Source: Prevotella sp. (GTDB lineage: Bacteria > Bacteroidota > Bacteroidia > Bacteroidales > Bacteroidaceae). From it: DNA of 64,000 nucleotides. The stretch covers positions 124,001-188,000 of the forward strand of contig SUYI01000001.1 of assembly GCA_015060485.1 (NCBI GenBank), in the 5' to 3' direction. The number at the start of each line of letters is the position of its first letter. The stretch's first letter is position 1. Below are positions 59,662-64,000 of the stretch, one piece after another. The notes below the pieces were generated by a model. It was given only the letters and a program-made list of their open reading frames with translations, made no database searches and was not told the DNA's origin. A program made the translations under genes and the position numbers.

Positions 59662-60280
59662 ATAAAAACAGGATGGCCACTGCGGCGCAGAGGAATCCCA
59701 CCCAGAAACCGGCCACCACTTGAGCGAGACTGTGCTGGCGAAGAATCATTCGGCAGGTGCCGATGACGCCACCCATCAGGAATACCAGACAGAGCCACCA
59801 CACGGGGTTGAAGCCCAGGTAGTAGGCAAAGGCAAACAGCGCCCCGCCTACGCCTCCGATAGCGGCAGTATGGGTGGAAATCTTCCACCAGACATTGATG
59901 AGTGCGCAGACAATCTGTACCATCAGGGCAGCCACCACGATGGATCCCATGAAATGGGGCATGTGGAGACGTTCCATCACATAGATGCAGGTGAAGTAGC
60001 AAAGGATGGAGATGACGTAAGGCACCATGCGTCGTTCGCGGTGTCCCAGCTCGATGAGGTTCCAGCCCTGATAGCGGCGGTAGAGGTGAATGAGCAGGGT
60101 GGGGAGGAGAATGGTAAACAGATAGGTCAGCAGCAGAACCTGGATTTTGTAATTCCAGGAGAACATGCTGAGGTAGCTGAACAGAAAGAGCACTATCAGT
60201 CCGATGACGGGCAGATAGAACGGTGTGAACACCATGCTCATGATGCGTGCAGCCAGGATGATTTGCTTTTCTCGTTTCAC
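59660..60280 (-). CDS. PAP2-like integral membrane protein
   Basis: A polytopic membrane protein of about 206 residues if the GTG at 60280 is used; a GTG at 60349 would add 23 residues but overlap rpoN. Six hydrophobic segments are visible. The C-terminal part shows KISTHTAAIGG and CRMILRQHSLAQVVAGF, which resemble the second and third motifs of the PAP2 phosphatase family, while the first (KXXXXXXRP) is replaced by HRERRMVPY. It may act on lipid phosphates such as undecaprenyl pyrophosphate, but this is uncertain. The start lies in a seven-base tandem repeat. Confidence 0.7.
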   Translation of the reverse strand: MKREKQIILAARIMSMVFTPFYLPVIGLIVLFLFSYLSMFSWNYKIQVLLLTYLFTILLPTLLIHLYRRYQGWNLIELGHRERRMVPYVISILCYFTCIYVMERLHMPHFMGSIVVAALMVQIVCALINVWWKISTHTAAIGGVGGALFAFAYYLGFNPVWWLCLVFLMGGVIGTCRMILRQHSLAQVVAGFWVGFLCAAVAILFL

Positions 60281-60300
60281 TTTAACCTTTGAACTTTGAA
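60280..60300 (-). repeat. Seven-base tandem repeat at the start of the PAP2-like gene
   Basis: Plus-strand units CTTTAAC, CTTTGAA and CTTTGAA, in the short gap after rpoN, providing both the ribosome-binding region and the possible GTG start. Confidence 0.75.
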
Positions 60301-60308
60301 CATTATGA

Positions 60309-61805
60309 TTACTTACGGAGGCGGGCAACCGGAATACCCAGTTGTTCACGATATTTAGTGACGGTACGACGGGCTATGGGATAGCCTTTCTCTGCCAGCA
60401 GTCCTTTCAGCGCATCGTCGCTTAAAGGCTTGCGCTTGTCTTCTGCTTCAATAAGTTCTCGCAGGACAGCCTTGATTTTTCGGGTCGACAGCTCCTCACC
60501 GTCTGCCGTCACATAGCTGTCGCTGAAGAAGTAACGCAGGGGGAAGGTACCCCAGCGGGTCTGGGCATATTTGGAATTGCTGACACGCGATATGGTGCTG
60601 ACATTCAGACCGGTACGCTCGGCAATGTCTTTCAGGATCATGGGGCGTAGGGATGCTTCGTCGCCGTCCTCAAAGAATCGGTGCTGCCACTGGATAATGG
60701 CTCGCATGGTAATGGTCAGCGTGTGACGGCGCATCTTGATGGCATCGATGAACATCTGAGCGGCTTCTACCTTTTTCTTGGTATAGACCAGCGCTTCCGA
60801 CATCTGGCGGCTGAGCTGTTCTTTGCTGTCCTGGTATTCGCGCAGCGTATCGGTGAATGACGGCGAGACGCACAGCTCCGGCATCTCGGTAGCATTGAGC
60901 GAGAAGGTGATGGTGCCGTCGTCGTGGGTCTCGACAATGAAGTCGGGAGTGATTTGCTGTAGCGAGCGCCCGACAGTTTCGCTGATGGATGATCCCGGCT
61001 TGGGGTTCAGCTTGCGCAGCTCGGCAATGAGTGTCGCTGCCTGCAGCTCGCTCAACTTGAGTATTTGTTGGAGACGCTGCCAGTGTTTCTTGGTGAAGAG
61101 GTCAAAGTATTCGCTGATGGTAAGCTCCATCAATTCTTTGAGGCGGGAAGGCTCGCGGCGCTGAATCTGCAGCAGCAGACATTCCTGCAGCGTACGGGCT
61201 CCGATGCCGGCGGGGTCGAAGTCCTGCAGCAACAGCAATACTTCTTCTATCTCCTTGGTGCTGGCATCCAGATGATGGTAGATGGCCAATTCGTCGCTGA
61301 TGTTGTCAAGCGACTTGCGGAGCAGTCCGTCGTCGTCCAGCGAACCGATGAGGTATTCCATGATGTCGCGCTGGCGCTCGGTGATATTGGCCATATTCAT
61401 CTGCTCGTTCAGTTGGTCGATGAAGGACTCGGTCTGTCCGTAGACGATTTCTTCACGGTCCTCTTGTCCGGAATGGCCTCCTTGATAGACGGGCAGGTCC
61501 TCATCGTCGCGCCCGATAGACTCCAAGGCGGCATCCATAGCCGACTGGCGTTCTTCCTGTTCGTAATCGTCGGAAGAAGTGGATTCCGGATTGTCCGGGC
61601 TATCCTGATATTCCGGGAAATCCTGGCTCTCGTCAGCCGACACCTCCAATGCCGGGTTGTCGTCCATCTCGGTCTTGATGCGCTCCAGCAATTGAGTGAT
61701 GGGCAGCTCAGTGAGTTGCGCCTGCAACAATTGTTGCTGCGTAATGCTCTGGGCCAACTTCTGTTGTTGGGTGAGTTTCTGCTCCTGTATCTGTTTCTGT
61801 GCCAT
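60309..61805 (-). CDS. rpoN: RNA polymerase sigma-54 factor
   Basis: A 498-residue sigma-54. The N-terminal activator-interacting region is glutamine-rich (QEQKLTQQQKLAQSITQQQL), followed by an acidic region, the core-binding domain, and the DNA-binding part with the RpoN box ARRTVTKYREQLGIP near the C-terminus. It directs transcription dependent on AAA+ enhancer-binding activators. The ATG at 61805 is preferred; 25 extra codons up to 61880 would overlap the upstream gene. It heads rpoN-PAP2-purE-ispG on one strand. Confidence 0.94.
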   Translation of the reverse strand: MAQKQIQEQKLTQQQKLAQSITQQQLLQAQLTELPITQLLERIKTEMDDNPALEVSADESQDFPEYQDSPDNPESTSSDDYEQEERQSAMDAALESIGRDDEDLPVYQGGHSGQEDREEIVYGQTESFIDQLNEQMNMANITERQRDIMEYLIGSLDDDGLLRKSLDNISDELAIYHHLDASTKEIEEVLLLLQDFDPAGIGARTLQECLLLQIQRREPSRLKELMELTISEYFDLFTKKHWQRLQQILKLSELQAATLIAELRKLNPKPGSSISETVGRSLQQITPDFIVETHDDGTITFSLNATEMPELCVSPSFTDTLREYQDSKEQLSRQMSEALVYTKKKVEAAQMFIDAIKMRRHTLTITMRAIIQWQHRFFEDGDEASLRPMILKDIAERTGLNVSTISRVSNSKYAQTRWGTFPLRYFFSDSYVTADGEELSTRKIKAVLRELIEAEDKRKPLSDDALKGLLAEKGYPIARRTVTKYREQLGIPVARLRK

Positions 61806-61810
61806 TGTGT

Positions 61811-62794
61811 CTATTCCCAATAAGAAAGTGTGCGCCGTTGTAGAACGGTGGTGTTTTGTGTCGCGCTGCCTTTTTCCCAATAGGTGAGAGTGAGCGAGTT
61901 GCTGGTCCAGTTGCCGTTGTCGTCGCGGGTAATGTAATTGTTATTCATGTTGATGGTCATGATGCACTCCCCGTTCTTGTCGAAAACCTTCTGATGCTGC
62001 GACAGCACTTCGTCCTGGTCGTTATAGGTGTAGCTGTTGACGTAGCTGATGCCTGCTTCCTCGTTAGTCAGCGTGCGCTTGGTGAGGCGATAGCTGTCGT
62101 CGTAAGCATATTCTATGGTGCTAAAACCTTCCTTTTCCTTCATACGGGCTCTGAGCAGATAACCATAGCGGTTGTAGACGCGGTCTACGAGGTCTACATT
62201 CTCAATCTGGCCATTGCCGTGAAAGTGCATAAACTGGTCCTCGGCAACGGCATTCTCGGTGACTACCTCCTGAATGTCGCCGCGCAGTCCCATGGATAGT
62301 GCGTCTTTGTAATAGGCGACAGTGGGCAGATAAAGCACGCGGATGTCACGGGAGCCATTTTCGTTGTCGACGATGGAGAGCTTGATGCTGCCGAAGTCGT
62401 CGATATAGAACCAGCTGTCGTCGCGCTGACTGAACGTGCCGTGATCCTTTTGTAATTTATAAAGGAAATACTGCAGGTTCTTGTCCAGCATCTTCTGCGT
62501 GCTGTACGGGCCAATGGTCACATAAGCCGATGTGACCATCTTGCTTTCAGGTGCTACGCTGACCATCAGCTTAGAGCGGAATCCGTAGAAGTTGCCGCGA
62601 AAATAGAAGTCTTCTCCATCTTCGGACTGTCCCCATTCTGCAAACTGAGCCGCCAACAGCGATTGGCGAAGAGTATCGAGAGGACCCTCGATGGGAATGT
62701 CCATGAGGGAGATGCTCCGAGGGTCGCCCTTCGGCTGTGCGCAGACCATCAAAACCAGCATCTGCAGAATGACGATGAATGATAATCTCTTCAT
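61811..62794 (-). CDS. Secreted protein of unknown function with YD-like repeats
   Basis: A 327-residue protein with a signal peptide (MKRLSFIVILQMLVLMVCA, cleavage near residue 19; the cysteine could also be a lipidation site). The first half (about 25-160) is a compact mixed domain with FYGFRSKLMVSVAPESK; the second half contains tyrosine-rich repeat strands such as VYNRYGYLLRARMKEK and SYTYNDQDEVLSQHQKVFDKNGE, resembling RHS/YD-type or MORN-like beta repeats. I cannot name a family. It is predicted leaderless from a palindromic divergent promoter and lies five bases before rpoN. Confidence 0.7.
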   Translation of the reverse strand: MKRLSFIVILQMLVLMVCAQPKGDPRSISLMDIPIEGPLDTLRQSLLAAQFAEWGQSEDGEDFYFRGNFYGFRSKLMVSVAPESKMVTSAYVTIGPYSTQKMLDKNLQYFLYKLQKDHGTFSQRDDSWFYIDDFGSIKLSIVDNENGSRDIRVLYLPTVAYYKDALSMGLRGDIQEVVTENAVAEDQFMHFHGNGQIENVDLVDRVYNRYGYLLRARMKEKEGFSTIEYAYDDSYRLTKRTLTNEEAGISYVNSYTYNDQDEVLSQHQKVFDKNGECIMTINMNNNYITRDDNGNWTSNSLTLTYWEKGSATQNTTVLQRRTLSYWE

Positions 62795-62797
62795 TTC

Positions 62798-62843
62798 GCT
62801 GCAAAGTTACAAAAAGTTGCGAAATTTTTTGTAACTTTGCAGC
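62798..62843. promoter_or_regulatory. Palindromic divergent promoter (18-base-pair arms)
   Basis: GCTGCAAAGTTACAAAAA (62798-62815) and its exact reverse complement (62826-62843) flank ten bases. Each arm has a -7 box TAACTTTG: minus strand 62809-62802 for the gene at 62794, plus strand 62832-62839 for the gene at 62858. Confidence 0.8.
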
Positions 62844-62857
62844 AAAAAATAAGGAAA

Positions 62858-63475
62858 ATGAAGATATTTGCTGTAGGAATGAATTACATCCAACACAATA
62901 AAGAGCTGGATGGCGCGTTATATAAACCAGAGAGTCCTGTTATTTTTACCAAAGCAGACTCCGCGTTGCTGAAGGATCACAAGCCATTCTTCATTCCCGA
63001 CTGGAGCGAGCAGGTAGATTACGAGACTGAGCTGGTGGTACGAATCAGCCGACTGGGTAAGAGCATTCCCGAACGCTTTGCCCATCGGTATTATGACGCT
63101 GTCACCGTGGGCATAGACTTCACGGCACGTGACTGGCAGCGTGAAGCCCGCAAGCAGGGCCACCCCTGGGAGATTTGCAAGGGCTTCGACGGTTCGGCAG
63201 TGATAGGCGACTGGGTAGCCAAGGAGAAATTCCAGGATGTCCAGGCCTTACACTTCCACCTGGACATCAATGGGAAGACGGTGCAGGAAGGCTGTACGAG
63301 TGATATGCTCTACAAAATCGATGAGCTGATAGCCTATATCTCGCAGTTCTTCACGCTGAAAACGGGCGACCTGCTTTATACAGGAACTCCTGTGGGCGTA
63401 GGTCCCGTCCATATTGACGACCATCTGGAAGGATGGCTGGAAGAAAGAAAAGTATTGGAATTTAATTGCAAGTGA
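62858..63475 (+). CDS. Fumarylacetoacetate hydrolase (FAH) family protein
   Basis: A 205-residue FAH-fold enzyme. The start is the ATG at 62858, after AAGGAAA; a TTG at 62837 lies within the promoter box. Visible family segments are FAVGMNYIQHNKEL, VDYETELVVRISRLGK with metal-binding glutamates, VTVGIDFTARDWQ, GFDGSAVIGDW and LYTGTPVGVGPVHIDD. Small FAH proteins act as decarboxylases or hydrolases on oxo-acids such as oxaloacetate or acylpyruvates; the substrate here cannot be told. Its stop overlaps the porU start. Confidence 0.88.
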   Translation: MKIFAVGMNYIQHNKELDGALYKPESPVIFTKADSALLKDHKPFFIPDWSEQVDYETELVVRISRLGKSIPERFAHRYYDAVTVGIDFTARDWQREARKQGHPWEICKGFDGSAVIGDWVAKEKFQDVQALHFHLDINGKTVQEGCTSDMLYKIDELIAYISQFFTLKTGDLLYTGTPVGVGPVHIDDHLEGWLEERKVLEFNCK

Positions 63476-64000
63476 GACGACATATAATAATAGGTGTAGG
63501 AATGCTGCTGATGAGTCTGACGGCTCATGCACAACGCTTCTTCAACCTGACTGCCGAGCAAGTCAGGATTGATTCGTTGTTGCCGGTCTTTACGCATCAC
63601 ATACCGTTGGGACCGCACTATGCCGACTCTTCCTATGCTGTCGCTATCGTCTATCCGGAATTTATTCCGATGAGCGATGCTGACGTGCAGCGTTATCGTC
63701 GCATTTCGGATGCCCCGCTGCCTGCTATGCCGGAAATCACACAAGCCATCAGCGTAGACAGGAAGCAAGGGGAACTTACCGTTTCGTTCGTGCCGTTGGT
63801 GTATCGTGATGGTCAGTATCAGAAACTGGTCAGCTTTATGCTCGACGTCAAAGGCGAGAAGCGTCCTTCTTTACGTCGTGCATCGGATGCTTCAGAAAGT
63901 CATTATGCCGCCCATTCCGTACTGGCTTCGGGACGTTGGGCAAAAATCAGTGTGCCGTCGACGGGCATCTATCAGCTGACGAGTGAACTGATTAGGAAGG
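63472..64000 (+). CDS. porU: Type IX secretion system sortase PorU, N-terminal part (cut by the window edge)
   Basis: Reading from the GTG at 63472 (overlapping the FAH stop as GTGA) gives a signal peptide VRRHIIIGVGMLLMSLTAHA and then RFFNLTAEQVRIDSLLPVF, with VYPEFIPMSD and HSVLASGRWAKISVPSTGIYQLT near residues 147-169. The last stretch is typical of the PorU N-terminal region. PorU is a cell-surface gingipain-like cysteine peptidase that cuts the C-terminal signal of type IX cargo and attaches it to the surface. Only about 176 codons are in the window; the catalytic part lies beyond. The GTG start is weaker than usual. Confidence 0.8.
   Translation, partial: MRRHIIIGVGMLLMSLTAHAQRFFNLTAEQVRIDSLLPVFTHHIPLGPHYADSSYAVAIVYPEFIPMSDADVQRYRRISDAPLPAMPEITQAISVDRKQGELTVSFVPLVYRDGQYQKLVSFMLDVKGEKRPSLRRASDASESHYAAHSVLASGRWAKISVPSTGIYQLTSELIRK

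Overview
The window is a chromosomal segment of a Bacteroidales bacterium, most likely Prevotella or a close relative (Segatella/Xylanibacter). Support comes from the Bacteroidota promoter signature (TTTG, 20 bases, TAnnTTTG) in front of many genes, leaderless starts, lipoproteins with acidic residues after the lipid cysteine, secreted proteins with Prevotella-style C-terminal tails, a type IX secretion sortase gene (porU), and the families DUF4294, DUF2490 and the GATase-M19 fusion. No rRNA, CRISPR array, prophage or conjugative element was seen.

Layout. 1-11 kb: cell-surface glycan genes (PAP2 phosphatase, epimerase, nucleotidyltransferase, deacetylase, six transferase-like genes, lipid A acyltransferase) around greA. 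11-15 kb: housekeeping block gyrB, rpsT, tRNA-Glu, recO. 15-16.8 kb: a REP-type HUH transposase with a long extra C-terminal domain and a nearby palindrome. 16.8-22.5 kb: an operon joining a VTC (polyphosphate polymerase-type) protein, a DUF4956 membrane protein, a DUF2490 outer-membrane protein and two Cthe_2159-type beta-helix proteins. 22.5-26 kb: murF, xerD, aroQ, O-methyltransferase. 26-32 kb: an Lrp-led peptide-processing and envelope operon. 32-34.5 kb: mannose activation and transfer genes and tRNA-Leu. 34.7-47.4 kb: two large alanine-rich surface lipoproteins with their small partner lipoproteins in opposite orientation, an M6 metalloprotease between them, and a tyrosine recombinase at one end. 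47.5-57.4 kb: enolase, a pseudouridine synthase, a C10 protease, a large secreted protein and a GNAT-like protein. 57.4-64 kb: ispG-purE-PAP2-rpoN, a secreted protein, an FAH-family enzyme and the start of porU.

Two things stand out. First, 34739-46429 looks like an 11.7-kb invertible surface-protein locus: the leader and start of both surface genes are near-identical inverted repeats, the repeat on one side lies directly behind a promoter, and the repeat on the other side forms the 3' end of the recombinase gene. Inversion would exchange which surface operon sits behind the promoter. Second, the genome carries many short tandem repeats with periods of 7 or 9 bases (consensus such as GTTAGGGNN), filling spacers inside operons and inserted in frame into murF, a GATase-M19 fusion and, three times, a pseudouridine synthase gene. 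Near-identical 60-bp leaderless promoter blocks and perfect promoter palindromes are further regulatory features.
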